Below, in pieces: positions 1 through 10,512 of a DNA stretch of 64,000 bases (within the stretch, counting starts at the first letter, position 1; each line of letters opens with the position of its first letter). The translations under genes were made by a program, and so were the position numbers. Source of the stretch: Bremia lactucae (taxonomy: Eukaryota; Oomycota; Peronosporomycetes; Peronosporales; Peronosporaceae). Under the pieces are notes generated by a model. The model searched no databases. It had not been told where the DNA came from and saw only the letters and a program-made list of their open reading frames with translations. The stretch spans positions 1,441,382-1,505,381 of the forward strand of contig NC_090613.1 in NCBI RefSeq assembly GCF_004359215.1, read 5' to 3'.

Positions 1-335
1 ATCCGTGTCCACGTAACATTCGCAGTTGGATCACCGCATTTAGCGTTATCCACTTTGCTGCCGCCTTTCGCTTGCCTCATCTCCGAAAGACACCGAAGCC
101 TCAGTATTATACAATTCAACAATACCCATTTCGTCTGCGACTGTAGATCGACATTGAGATCGTGCAACGAAATTTGAGTATTCTGCTTACAATTTGGCTT
201 TCTTCAGGCCATTTGTCTTCGTTAAAAGGCTGAAGAAGTCGAGGCTTGTTAGCATTGTAACTAACGACAAGGAATTCAGCCAATTGGACTAATTTTCTGT
301 CTTTAACCGAATTTCCAAGTCTGTTTTTCTTAAAT
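1..335. other. 5' flank of the transportin-like gene
   Basis: No open frame or RNA gene could be supported here. It presumably holds the promoter and 5' UTR of the HEAT-repeat gene that starts at 336. A T-rich stretch precedes the ATG. Confidence 0.4.
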
Positions 336-3300
336 ATGGAGCTCCCGCTGGTTCTAAGCGCCGTGCAGGCTCTCTACGGAATGGTGCGTCGTAATCCACA
401 AACATTTGTGCACGATCTCGATGCTATTTCACTTACTTAATTGATATTTCTGTACTGGGTACGCTCAAATATCATAGGAAGGAGTTGTGCGACAGCGCGA
501 AGCCAACGAGTTTTTACACACGTTTTCGTCTTCCGATGCCGCTTGGTCAGTATGCTTTCAATTGCTACTGGACGAATCCTTAATGTTGCCACCCGAGACT
601 CTTTTTTTTGTGGCCAACATGCTCCATACAAAGGTGCGCAAGGAATGGGTACGGGTACCAGTAGAATTGAAGGTCTCTATGACAGCGTCTTTGCAAACGC
701 TCATTCACGCTTTACGGACTGCAACGCGGCCAGTATTTCACCAAGAGCCATTACTTAGTAAACTCTGTGCGATTTATGCAGTTGTAATGATCTCGTCCCC
801 GGATGATTGCAGAGGTCTTCTGTCGCAATTGCTGGCTAGTTCCTCGGTTTCTGGAGATGCTGGAGAACTTGCGTTTTTGCTGATCTTTTCTCGCTCTGTA
901 TGTGAGGAGATGAAGGATGCTGAGCTCGGTTTTGCTGATAATGATGCAATGGAAATGCATCTAAGTGCGCTGAGCGGAGAAATGGTAGCTTTAATTGGTA
1001 AAATCGTGCTTACTCATGAAAATCAAAATGCACGCGTGGCTAGTCTTCATGGAAAAGCTTTACTATCTTTAAAGGTGTGGATTGGACGAGCAGGTCTATC
1101 CCTTGCGTCATTGTTTTCTAAAGACAAAGCTGTGCTTTATGCGCTTTTGAAAGCCCTACAGACCAATTCACCATATTTACGCGTATGTGCTGAGATCTTA
1201 ACAAAACTTATTGGAGTCGCTTCATATCCGATTCCTGCTCACTTAAAAGAGACCTTGTGTTTTGTAGCTCGAGAGCTGCTTAAGACACGAAATACTTGTC
1301 AAAGCGCTGTTGCTACCAAAGAAGATGAAGTGAGCCACGCACTTACAGATGTCGTCTCAGCATTTTGTGAAACATACGCAGATTGGATTATTAAGGAAGA
1401 GTGTCCTCAAGAGTCTCAAGCTCTAGGTGAATTCATGCTGTACCTGGGCTCTCATCCACGCCGGCAAATTGCGTCGCTCACTTTTGAGTTCTGGATGGTC
1501 GTTCAAGATGAATCTGTCGCGAAGCGAGCTCGTTTTTTTCAGCGTGATGCCTTTGTACAGCTTTTTGAAGTCATGCTGAAGCAATGCCAGTTTCCAGGAA
1601 ACGCAAAGGAAATGGATTCATTGGAGCTCGACGACCTCACAGCTTTTCGAAAAGGCCTCCATGGTGTCACGGAAGTTTTCATATCGATTTTTTCGCTTTC
1701 AAAAGAACAATATCTTGCTCATTTACTTTCGCTGCTTGTGTCGACTAGACCGAGTAATTGGCAAAGCGTTGAAGTCGCACTTTTTGCTGTCTCTACAGTT
1801 GCTGATGAAATTAAGAAAAAGCTTTCTAGTCACACCCCAGAGCTGGAGAACTTGATGCTTCAAATAATACCAACTGTTTTGTCAACAACAATCAACACTC
1901 ACTTTCTCGTGATTGTGACAGCCTCTCGGCTGCTGGGTCAATTTAGTGCCTGGATCAATGACAAAGCCTTGGCAGCAGGCGTATTTAATCTGGTGGAAGC
2001 TGTGTTACAATATCTGACGAATGCGCTTGGACTTGATGCAAGTCGTTCAAATGCTGCCAAGAGTTTTATGCAGATGTCAACGAACTGCACGACTTGTCTT
2101 GCTGAAATGCAGCCGAACGTCCTTGTGGCTAGCGTTCAACAATTTGCATTGCCCAACCACGAAGTAATGCCGATCGAGGATCGATTATATGTTGTAGAGG
2201 GCCTTGTTCGCGCCGCGGCTGTCTCGCCTCATTGCTCGATTATTCTGAAGACTGTGCTTTCTGATTCATTGACTCGTTTAGGTCAAGCGCTGGGAGAAAC
2301 AGGGGCTGATGATGTGGCTGTAGCTCATGTTGTTTGCAGCGAACTACAGGTGTTTGGAAAGGTGATGCGATTCTTAGATGCACCTGCCGATGTTGCAGGG
2401 GGGGAGGCTGTTACTCAGTGGGTCGTTGAGCTTATTTGGTCTCACTTGGATCCCATAACACCACGGTTTGAAGCCAATGAGGCAGTGATGACAGCATTGT
2501 TTGAGCTTTATGGATGGTGTTTGCAGACTCTCAGGCATGATATGGCACCTCAACTTGGCAGTATTGCGACTTTGATTGTACGAGTATTTGAGCAGCGACG
2601 GTATGTGGCTCCGCTCGAGTGTGCTTCTGTAGCTGTTGATGTTTTTGCGAAGGATGCAAGCGCTGAGATTGTTGAGAGTTTTCGTGGTTTAATGGGTGCT
2701 TTAAGTCAATCGGCGTTTCAATTCTTCATACTCCATTCTTTGGCCGAATCACCAGATGTACTGCGTTCGTTCTTTGAATTGGCTTACCGCTTTCTGCTCT
2801 TCTGCCCTGCTGCAGTCCTCTGTACTGCCGAATTTCCAGTTCTTCTTGATCTCAGCTTAGCCTGCTTGGGAAATCAGGATCGTCTCTCGACGAATGCAAT
2901 TTTAATGTTTTTAACCTTTTTGCTGAACGAAAGCGCGTTCAAGCTGGCTTCATTTACTCCAACGATCAACGCTAGTGTTCTGGACGCTGGACAAACAGAA
3001 AAATGGATCAAAAGCCTCATCGAAGCACTTGCAATAAAGTGTCCGAATACTCTCTTTGACTCGCTCTCGAAACTATTGTACGCACTGCTAACAACATTTG
3101 CTGGCAATGAGCGGGTTCAAGCAGTGCTAAGGCAGTCTTTGTCAAGCGACACATTAGGTGTGACTGCATTACGACCTCAAGACCGACAGCAAGTGCTGCA
3201 AACGTTGCTTCGACTTGCTTCCCAGCCCTCAAACTATTCCGAGCGACGTTTTCGTGGCTTCTGCGCCGACTTTGCCAAGGTTTGTAGGAGGGAGCTAACA

Positions 3301-3336
3301 GCGGATACGCTTTATTCAATTGAAATGTCTAATTAG
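336..3336 (+). CDS. Transportin-3/importin-13-like nuclear transport receptor
   Basis: Importin-beta superfamily karyopherin, expected to carry cargo (SR-type proteins for TNPO3, mixed cargo for IPO13) through nuclear pores under Ran control. I read two exons, 336-383 and 478-3336, about 968 aa in total. The first encodes MELPLVLSAVQALYGM, which matches the start of TNPO3-type proteins. The intron (384-477) begins GTGCGT and ends TCATAG, and the second exon continues with EGVVRQREANEFL. An annotation starting at 487 would rest on a GTG and miss the true N-terminus. The rest is all-helical HEAT-like repeat sequence without breaks, close to the 920-970 aa usual for the family. It lies tail-to-tail with the MAPR gene, 106 bp away. 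The importin-beta assignment is firm; the choice between TNPO3 and IPO13 is not. Confidence 0.85.
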
Positions 3337-3442
3337 CGACTGTGAATGAGAGAATTATTATTGAATGGTAAAACCGGCTTCGTTGACGCCTAAGCAAAGT
3401 AATGTCGAATTATCAACTCGTCGCGGCAAGACAGATGATAAT

Positions 3443-4267
3443 CTATAGGAATGCCAACTCTCCGACCTGCACGGACAAATGGAATTTGTGTAAGATTTGC
3501 TGTTTATACCTTTTCTTTCGAAAGATGGCGCTTACGATTGGGTACTTTTCATAGTAAAACGTCTTGGTTTCAGAGAGCTCTTTCAGCTTTTTTTCATCAA
3601 AGTCCGAGACGTCGTCATTTACGTCCTATATTCCAATACAATTACCGACAGTACATAGCAATCTCTATGATCATATTGCTAGTGAATGATACCTCTGGTT
3701 TAAGCGACCCAAGTGCCAGAGCGCGTGTGCAAGCCTGTAAAACCGAAACAATCCCATCAATCGCGTTTTATACAGTTCATTTCCAGAATTGAGTCTGATG
3801 TACCGTTCCCGCAAACATGCTGTAGGATTTGCCCTTGCCATAGAACTTGGCACCTGAAGTCACATCGAGAACCTATAGCAATACGCATCCATGAACACTA
3901 TTTAATGACCGCTTTTCTTGTGCTAGATAGTATTGCCGCGTACTTTGCCGCCAACTGCAAGAAGTATTGGCGACGTCTCGTCCGAACCATCATACCTGCG
4001 TGTATAAAAGATGAGTAAAGATTATTATTTGAGCTCGCCGACTATGCAATGGACTCACATGCGCAACTGGTCCAAGGTATACTTCGGGAGCTCCTTAGCT
4101 TCGGCTGCCAACTCGTTCTCGGCGCCTTTGCCCGTAATGAGCATCGAGAAAGGGTACGGGCAGCTATAGCCACTAGAGATTAAAAACTGCTCGATCTGCG
4201 GCCATGCTAATGCCACCATGGCCACTAAAAGTGCCAAGCCAAACAGGAAAAACCGTCCTAAGCCCAT
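3443..4267 (-). CDS. Membrane-associated progesterone receptor (MAPR)/cytochrome b5-like heme protein
   Basis: MAPR family (PGRMC1/Dap1-like): a heme-binding cytochrome b5-like domain on a membrane anchor that assists ER sterol-synthesis P450 enzymes. The gene is split into six small exons that I joined by splice signals and phase: 4267-4059, 3995-3944, 3872-3804, 3734-3693, 3625-3536 and 3466-3443. All donors are GT and all acceptors AG, every phase closes, and the product is 161 aa. Exon 1 has a transmembrane segment (residues about 4-20) and ends in YTLDQLRM. Later exons give MYDGSDETSPILLAVGGK, VLDVTSGAKFYGKGKSYSMF and ALGSLKPE, all hallmarks of the domain, and the protein ends YPIVGELAFL. 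The tyrosines of the MAPR heme pocket fall in the YDG and KFYGKGKSY segments. The ATG at 4267 is preferred because it directly precedes the anchor. It is divergent from the hydratase gene. Confidence 0.9.
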
Positions 4268-4381
4268 TTCGTCTGCTGTCGTTATGCCAAATGTCGCCAC
4301 TTGGTTATGCCTGACGTTTGGACAAAACGACAAATACCGTAAAATACCGGTATGAAATAACAATTCGAGTTGCAATAATTG
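4268..4381. promoter_or_regulatory. Shared divergent promoter region, MAPR / hydratase-2
   Basis: Only 114 bp separate the two start codons, so transcription signals of both genes must overlap or lie in the 5' leaders. No specific motif is claimed. Confidence 0.55.
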
Positions 4382-5278
4382 ATGACCTTCGACATAAAAA
4401 AGATCCTCAGCAGCCCGGAGGCGACATTCACGGCCTCATACAACCAGCGTGATTTATTGCTCTATGCTGTCGGCATTGGAGAGTCGGCGCTGCAGTTCAC
4501 GTACGAGTTCGATGAAAATTTTGCTGCTTTTCCGCTTTACCCCGTTTGTCTACCTTCTAAGGGGCAATCGCAGGACGTGGTACCATTCCCGCCCGAGACC
4601 ACCTCATTCATTCCCGATGGTATGCCTACTGTCAATCCCGCTATGATTTTGCATGGTGAGCAATCAATCAAAATCATACGGCCATTGGATCCCGCGGGTG
4701 GCTTGCTGACCGGAAAGACAAAGGTGATCTCCTTTTATGATAAGGGCAAAGGTGCGCTCATGGAGACGTACACGCAATTCGAAGACGCTATTGGACCCGT
4801 AGCCACGCTCATTAGTGGGTCATTTATCCGAGGCCTTACGGGTTTTGAAAGTCAGGGTCGCAAGCTTCCGCCTCGCGTGCAGATTCCCAAGCGTCAACCG
4901 GATATTTTCGATGAATTCCAGACATCGCCTCACCAAGCACAAATTTACCGCCTCTCAGGTGATTACAATTCGTTGCATATTGATCCAAACATTGCTTCAA
5001 GCGTAGGGTACAAGCAGCCTATTCTCCATGGTCTGTGCTCCATGGGGGTGGCAAGTCGTGCACTGTACAAGCATTTCTGTAGAGGCGTCGTCGCACGCTT
5101 CAAATCGATTCGTGTGCGTTTTTCAAGCCCGTGCTACCCAGGCGAGACCATTCAAATCCGCATATGGAATGAAGGCAATGGCAAGGTGCTTTTCCAAGCC
5201 CTAGCCAAAGAACGTAGTATTGTCATCTTGGACAGTGGCGAGTTCTTGTACGATGTCAATGCTTCCTCACGCCTCTAA
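4382..5278 (+). CDS. Peroxisomal 2-enoyl-CoA hydratase 2 (MaoC-like, hot-dog fold)
   Basis: Hydrates trans-2-enoyl-CoA to (3R)-hydroxyacyl-CoA in peroxisomal beta-oxidation. The 298-aa protein has the two-hot-dog arrangement of eukaryotic hydratase 2: a degenerate N-terminal half (about residues 1-150) and a C-terminal MaoC half. The hydratase-2 motif is visible as GDYNSLHIDP near residues 192-201, with the catalytic Asp and His, followed by GYKQPILHGLCSMG. The last three residues are SRL, a good type-1 peroxisomal targeting signal. In animals and fungi this domain is fused to dehydrogenase and SCP2 units; here it stands alone. The ATG at 4382 is used; an upstream in-frame TTG at 4379 is not needed. 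The carrier gene follows on the same strand after 66 bp. Confidence 0.93.
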   Translation: MTFDIKKILSSPEATFTASYNQRDLLLYAVGIGESALQFTYEFDENFAAFPLYPVCLPSKGQSQDVVPFPPETTSFIPDGMPTVNPAMILHGEQSIKIIRPLDPAGGLLTGKTKVISFYDKGKGALMETYTQFEDAIGPVATLISGSFIRGLTGFESQGRKLPPRVQIPKRQPDIFDEFQTSPHQAQIYRLSGDYNSLHIDPNIASSVGYKQPILHGLCSMGVASRALYKHFCRGVVARFKSIRVRFSSPCYPGETIQIRIWNEGNGKVLFQALAKERSIVILDSGEFLYDVNASSRL

Positions 5279-5344
5279 GAGCATTTTTTGTTAAGATGTT
5301 CATTTTTAAATTTCTTAAAAGCATGTTCGATTTTATGTCGTTAA

Positions 5345-6229
5345 ATGAGCTTTTCGAACAGCGGGCTGTCTCCTTGGACTAAATCTGTGCTCGCTGGCTC
5401 TGTCTCAGGCATGGCAAGCGTGGCGGTTTGTCATCCCTTTGACACCATTCGTACGCGGTTGCAAGTTTCCCCAGCGCACTTCCGCGGCTTCTTTCATTGC
5501 GTCCAGCAAACCGTCCAGCAAGAATCGATGCGGGGCTTGTACAAAGGTTTCTTACCTCCATTCTTCAGTCAGGGAGTGTACAAGGCCGTCATTTTTACCA
5601 CATCATCCACGCTGCGTAACGACGTGCTTCCTTTTATTCCGCTTCTCCAACCTGTGCTCACCCCAACAGTCTTGTCTTTAACGGCTGGAGCGATAGCTGG
5701 TGGTGCCAACGCCTGCCTGGTGGCACCAGTAGAGCTCGTACGTAATCGGTTGCAAATGCAATACATAAATCAACTAGAAACGCGGTACTACCGAGGTGCT
5801 TATCACTGTGTTATTCAAGTGATTCGGAAAGAGGGCAAATTGGCATTGTGGAAAGGTCTGTCCACCACTATAATTCGGGACTCGTTAGGTGTTGCCTTCT
5901 ACTTCCTTGGTAACGACGTTGCGAAGCATTTTCTTGCTAAGAAAGAAAGATTTGGAGAAACAAGTACACTACTTACTGCTGGTGCTTTCGGTGGCATCTG
6001 CTACTGGGCCGCAGCGTTGCCATTTGACACGATCAAATCGCTGATCCAAGCCGATGGACAATCAGGCAAGTACACAAGCACTGTGTCGAGTATGAAAAGA
6101 TTGATACACGAACAGGGTGTGCTACAGCTCTTTCGCGGATGGCAAGCTGCTTTTTCGCGTGGAATTCCAAGCGCTGCGATTACGTTCTGGACATTTGAAC
6201 GCGCAAAAGCAAGACTAGACAGGTTGTAA
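5345..6229 (+). CDS. Mitochondrial carrier family protein (SLC25)
   Basis: Six-helix inner-membrane metabolite carrier of 294 aa, the family's normal length. Three repeats are clear, each with the Px[DE]xx[KR] signature: HPFDTIRTRLQ, APVELVRNRLQ and LPFDTIKSLIQ. G-rich stretches typical of the helices follow. The general look (GSVSGMASVAVCHPFDTIRT near the N-terminus) recalls the carnitine/acylcarnitine and ornithine group, but the substrate cannot be fixed from sequence reading. It is intronless. Its place directly behind a beta-oxidation hydratase is compatible with acyl transport but proves nothing. It is convergent with the oxidoreductase gene, 104 bp apart. Confidence 0.93.
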   Translation: MSFSNSGLSPWTKSVLAGSVSGMASVAVCHPFDTIRTRLQVSPAHFRGFFHCVQQTVQQESMRGLYKGFLPPFFSQGVYKAVIFTTSSTLRNDVLPFIPLLQPVLTPTVLSLTAGAIAGGANACLVAPVELVRNRLQMQYINQLETRYYRGAYHCVIQVIRKEGKLALWKGLSTTIIRDSLGVAFYFLGNDVAKHFLAKKERFGETSTLLTAGAFGGICYWAAALPFDTIKSLIQADGQSGKYTSTVSSMKRLIHEQGVLQLFRGWQAAFSRGIPSAAITFWTFERAKARLDRL

Positions 6230-6333
6230 GAAAAGCATCGAACAAGGTTCACACGAAGACTATAAGACCTTTATGAAGCAAACAAGTATAGCAGGCAGTG
6301 GTAATAAAACAAGAAATTAAAAAGTGCCCTAAA

Positions 6334-7334
6334 TCACGAGTTGCGCTTCGATAAATCCATATACGCGCGTCGCAATTGCGTCGCGATCGATGCAACTCGT
6401 TCTCCTAATCCAATGGCTTTATCCTTAAACAAGTTATGAATGGAATCGGGATCGGTGGGGTAGCAAACTGATGGAAAGTCTTGACTCTTAAGGGTCGCAG
6501 GTCGAAAGGGCCCTTCTCCCACAATAGCAGATGCCCCAAACGCACTCGTCCAGTGTTCTCCTCCGACGATAATCATGCGAAAAATCATGAGCGAGTGCAG
6601 CAAATTCACCATTGTGAGCTCTTCGCCAGCTGAAAATCCGCCACTTGTGACAAAGACAGCGCCAACCTTGCGGCTGAGGTCTTCGGCAAATGACCAATTA
6701 CCCATGAACTTGGTCATCTGTCAGTAAACAGAAAAATAAATGACAAGTTTAATGAAATTCATACTTTTAAAAATGCTGCTCAGACCTTTGGCTCAACGTT
6801 TGCATTTATCACATGCGTTCCCAAAATTACAGCATCCGCCCACAAGACGTCATCAATAAACGACGCATTTTCCAGCCTACGCATGCGCAATGACTGTGTA
6901 TCATTTCCAACTATACTCTGGACGCCAATTCCTACAGCCTCTGCAAGTTTTTGAAGGTGCGGGCCGTCAGAGAATGCAATCAACACGTTTGCCGCTTCGT
7001 CTTGATGAACGCGCTGCAACACGCCGCCAACGACACCACGAGACTGAGTATGTGGTTGATTGTACAATTGCTGCTGCATATGACGCGTCTCTAATCTAGC
7101 CAACATCTGGTGCGAAAGACTGATGACGTGCATAAGGCCTATCGCCATACTTAAGCAAAAGATCAACAACAACACGCCCGCCGCACGTCGAAAGCGCAGT
7201 GCATCAACATTTCGCGGAGAATTCAAGGCATTTAGGTTTCTGAAGTTCGTGTACAAACTTGCTGTCGGCACGGGAATGCGTGGAGGACGCAGTGGTCGTA
7301 GCTCGTTCCGGTTGACGATACCATGCGAGTTCAT
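6334..7334 (-). CDS. Membrane-anchored flavodoxin-fold NAD(P)H:quinone oxidoreductase-like protein
   Basis: Two exons, 7334-6786 and 6717-6334, joined by a 68-nt intron (GTCTGA to CTGACAG), give 310 aa. A hydrophobic segment at about residues 50-72 predicts a single N-terminal membrane anchor after a basic, proline-rich tail. The rest resembles the flavodoxin-like fold of WrbA and NADPH-dependent FMN reductases. VLIAFSDG and the strand DAVILGTHVIN come in exon 1, and KFMGNW and GAVFVTSGGFSAGEELTM (the FMN-loop region) in exon 2. The usual phosphate-binding loop after the first strand is weak (FSDGPHLQ), so flavin binding is not assured. It is head-to-head with CBS. The family call is moderately sure; substrate and membrane are unknown. 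Confidence 0.72.
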
Positions 7335-7637
7335 GTAAAAGAATGATATATCTCGAATTGATCATTAACATACAAATATTTTTTTTTGCACTGCGAACGG
7401 TGATTGGAGTAAATGCTCAACTTGCGACACTTAATCTACTGAAGACCAATTGGAATCAGAAAAAGAACAGAAAAAGTGCACATTATTTTCTAGCACCAAA
7501 AGCTCAATAAAATTCAAGAATTATTACGAATGTTTAATGTGAATGGTTTAGAATCCGTGTAGGTTTTGAGCGAATCTGAATTTAAAAATAAATTGGTTCG
7601 GAAATTTCAAAGAAGCTATCTAGTTCTTGCAGCACGA
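7335..7637. promoter_or_regulatory. Divergent intergenic region, oxidoreductase / CBS
   Basis: 303 bp between two divergent start codons, AT-rich with T and A runs near 7376 and 7465. It must hold both promoters; no consensus motif is asserted. Confidence 0.45.
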
Positions 7638-9179
7638 ATGGCTTCTCCATCCGGCCCGCACGCAGCTCCATCCGTTGAATGCTCGTCGCCCAAGTCATGC
7701 TTTGTGCAGCAGCCCCACGTTCATCGCCCTCGCCAGTCGGAGCCTAAGATCCTCAACTCGATTCTGGACCACGTAGGCAACACGCCACTCGTGCGTCTCA
7801 ATACAATTGCCAAGAAAGCGTCCCTTGAGTGCGAGCTCTTGGCCAAGTGCGAATTCTTCAATGCCGGTGGATCTGTCAAGGACCGTATTGGTAAGCGTAT
7901 GGTGGAAGATGCCATGGCCTCTGGTCGCATTAAACCTGGCGACACGCTCATTGAGCCTACGTCCGGTAATACAGGCATCGGTTTAGCCCTCGCTGCCGCG
8001 CTGTATGGCTTTCGTATTATCATAACTCTTCCAGAGAAAATGTCGCTTGAGAAGGTCGACATGCTCAAGGCTCTTGGTGCTGAAATCATCCGCACGCCTA
8101 CTGAAGCGGCTTGGGATTCGCCCGAGTCGCATATTGGCGTGGCGAAGCGTCTTGTGAAAGAGATTCCAAATGCTCATATTCTCGACCAGTATAGCAATCC
8201 GTCAAATCCTTTGGCGCACTATGATGGGACAGCCGAGGAGATTCTGGAGGCCTGTAATGGACACGTCGACATGGTTGTTATGGGTGTAGGAACCGGTGGT
8301 ACCTTGTCTGGTACAGCTCGAAAGATTAAAGAAAAGTGTCCGAATTGTATTATCGTAGGTGCTGACCCAATTGGTTCGATTCTAGCCGAACCAGACCACC
8401 TTAATGATGAAAATCGCCTGCAATCCTACCAAGTCGAAGGTATTGGCTACGATTTTATTCCGAACGTGCTGGACCGTTCACTAGTTGATCGCTGGATTAA
8501 AACGGGTGATCAAGAGTCGTTTCTATTGGCACGTCGTTTAATTCGTGAGGAAGGATTGCTGTGCGGTGGCTCGTGTGGTTCCGCCGTGGCTGCGGCGCTC
8601 AAGGCAGCAAAGACTCTGAAAGCTGGACAACGTTGCGTTGTGGTGCTGCCCGACTCGACTCGTAATTATATGTCCAAGTTTTTATCAGATGACTGGATGT
8701 ATGAGCATAACTACGTGACGGATATGTCCAAGAGCGTGCTGAGCTCCACGTGGTGGGCCAAGAAGAATGTGTCGGAGCTGTTATTGCAGGCGCCCGTGAC
8801 GATCACGCCAGACTTGACGTGCATAGAGGCAGTAGATATCTTGAAAAAAGAGGGTTTTGACAATCTACCCGTCGTAGCAGACGACAATTCGATCGTTGGT
8901 GTCGTGTCTGAGGGAAATCTCATTGCGCAGCTAATGCCCGGACGTGTACATCCAACGGACACGGTTGAAAAGGCCATGTTTAAGCAATTTAAACAAGTAA
9001 GTCCACAAACTTCATTATACGAGCTCAGTCGCATCTTTGACCGTGACCACTTTGCTCTCGTCGTGACGGAGCAAAAACGCATCCGCAAAGGCGGCGAGGC
9101 CGAGACCAAGTCCGTCATTTTTGGCGTCGTCACGCGTATTGATTTACTCACTTACATTACGCGGAACGGTGTTCAATAA
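7638..9179 (+). CDS. CBS: Cystathionine beta-synthase
   Basis: PLP enzyme condensing serine (or activated serine) with homocysteine to cystathionine, the first step of transsulfuration. It starts at the ATG at 7638 (513 aa), not the in-frame TTG at 7566. The PLP-binding lysine is in GGSVKDRIG (K81), the phosphate-binding loop is EPTSGNTGIG, and GVGTGGTLSG follows. The C-terminal part (about residues 385-505) holds two CBS domains in the order of human CBS (PVVADDNSIVGVVSEGNL and DHFALVV), so allosteric control is possible. The N-terminal extension has a Cys and His pair (C15 or C21, H27) where heme-type CBS carries its ligands. It is intronless, and all landmark motifs are intact. Confidence 0.97.
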   Translation: MASPSGPHAAPSVECSSPKSCFVQQPHVHRPRQSEPKILNSILDHVGNTPLVRLNTIAKKASLECELLAKCEFFNAGGSVKDRIGKRMVEDAMASGRIKPGDTLIEPTSGNTGIGLALAAALYGFRIIITLPEKMSLEKVDMLKALGAEIIRTPTEAAWDSPESHIGVAKRLVKEIPNAHILDQYSNPSNPLAHYDGTAEEILEACNGHVDMVVMGVGTGGTLSGTARKIKEKCPNCIIVGADPIGSILAEPDHLNDENRLQSYQVEGIGYDFIPNVLDRSLVDRWIKTGDQESFLLARRLIREEGLLCGGSCGSAVAAALKAAKTLKAGQRCVVVLPDSTRNYMSKFLSDDWMYEHNYVTDMSKSVLSSTWWAKKNVSELLLQAPVTITPDLTCIEAVDILKKEGFDNLPVVADDNSIVGVVSEGNLIAQLMPGRVHPTDTVEKAMFKQFKQVSPQTSLYELSRIFDRDHFALVVTEQKRIRKGGEAETKSVIFGVVTRIDLLTYITRNGVQ

Positions 9180-10512
9180 ACGGATAGGGATTCCTACAGT
9201 AGCTAGTCACAAGGCGCGCATAATCAATATATATTTTGCTTTCGGTTTCGGTCGAATCCTTTGGTGTTTCTTCCTATTTATGACTTTATCATGGTAAAGC
9301 TGCCGACTCTCACGAAACCTCTTGCCTCCACACAGCGGCCACGGGATGAATACAACCGGGCTCTGACACTTTCACTGGACAACTATTATTTTTTGCTCGA
9401 TCATGTTTTCGCATGCTTTGATAGGGCTTGCCTGCGCTCTTGACACATGTGTTTGTGATGGCCTTCGAATCATCCTATAGTAGTTTTTCTGCAGACAAAA
9501 TCATGATGACGGAAACAACGGCTGTGTATCTGGCATTCGCACAATCAAACAATGTTCGAGCAGCTACCGTTCACGCTAATTCAAAGGTTGACGATGCTAG
9601 ACCAAATATTGGACGAAAGTCGACTTCGAGGCATATTGTAGTCCGGAGAAGAAGCAACGGAATCCTTTTCTTTGCTAAAACTTTGCGCACTCTGGGTTTC
9701 CCTCACGATTCTGGGATCATCGGTAGAATGATTTGTCTCCACGGACTCGAATGAGACTTATTTGCAGTGTTTCTGCGAAGCGAATGAACTGTCATAATGG
9801 TGCCTCACCTAAATTCGTTTCGACATACTAAGAGACGCAGCGTCACGAAATGTGAGCTTAATCACATCCTTCACCTAAGACAAATCGATCATCTTTGTTA
9901 TAAATGGTGTCGATAGTTCGCCTGTGCGTTGGCCATTCGAAGCCTTTGCGTATTACTTCAGCGGACCGTATTCAATTCGCTTGCTCATCACAGCTACAAA
10001 GTCGCACAAGCTCGATGCACTAAATGGCTTAAAATCTAGCCTCTCGTTTTTCACACACAAGCCGCGTCGATCAAGCACTCGATAGTGCCCCAGCTATACT
10101 TGCATATTACATATCCACAAATTTAAGCGCAAGACATTCAATGCAATCGTCGTAGCAATAATACGCGAATATCTTGACGGCTCTTGCTTAAGTTTAAACA
10201 CTGTTGCATTCCATAGAACAAGAGCCTTGATGTTGCTGCGTCTTCAATGCAATCATAATTTGAGCTTGAATAAACTCCGCAAATAAGATAGAACGACATT
10301 GCTTTATGAGACGCCAACAAAAGCTGTTGTTTAAACACATTGCTAACGTAGTGCGCCATTCAGCCGCGTATTAATGGAAGTAGCTCTACCTTTAAGGGAA
10401 AATGTCGATTATTCGGCACTAATACTACAAAGATTGCAAGCCTGGCAACGAGCACCGCCAAAAGCCCCAGCCAAACTCGGGGCACTTGTCACTTGCAAAC
10501 ATGAGAAAATCT
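9180..10512. other. Intergenic region without supported gene
   Basis: 1.3 kb between CBS and adenosine kinase. Open frames up to about 108 codons exist on both strands, but none shows recognizable domains, splice-linked partners or protein-like composition. An undetected small or effector-type gene cannot be excluded; I saw no signal peptide followed by an RXLR motif. Confidence 0.5.

Noticed and set aside
487..3336. Start of the HEAT-repeat gene at 487
   Set aside because: That start is a GTG. An upstream ATG exon with good splice sites gives the family's normal N-terminus.
3451..4018. Plus-strand frames of about 100 codons
   Set aside because: They lie over the small exons and introns of the minus-strand MAPR gene.
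9428..9754. 108-codon frame that could be a small secreted protein
   Set aside because: No credible signal peptide or RXLR/dEER motif, and no neighbouring exon; treated as chance.
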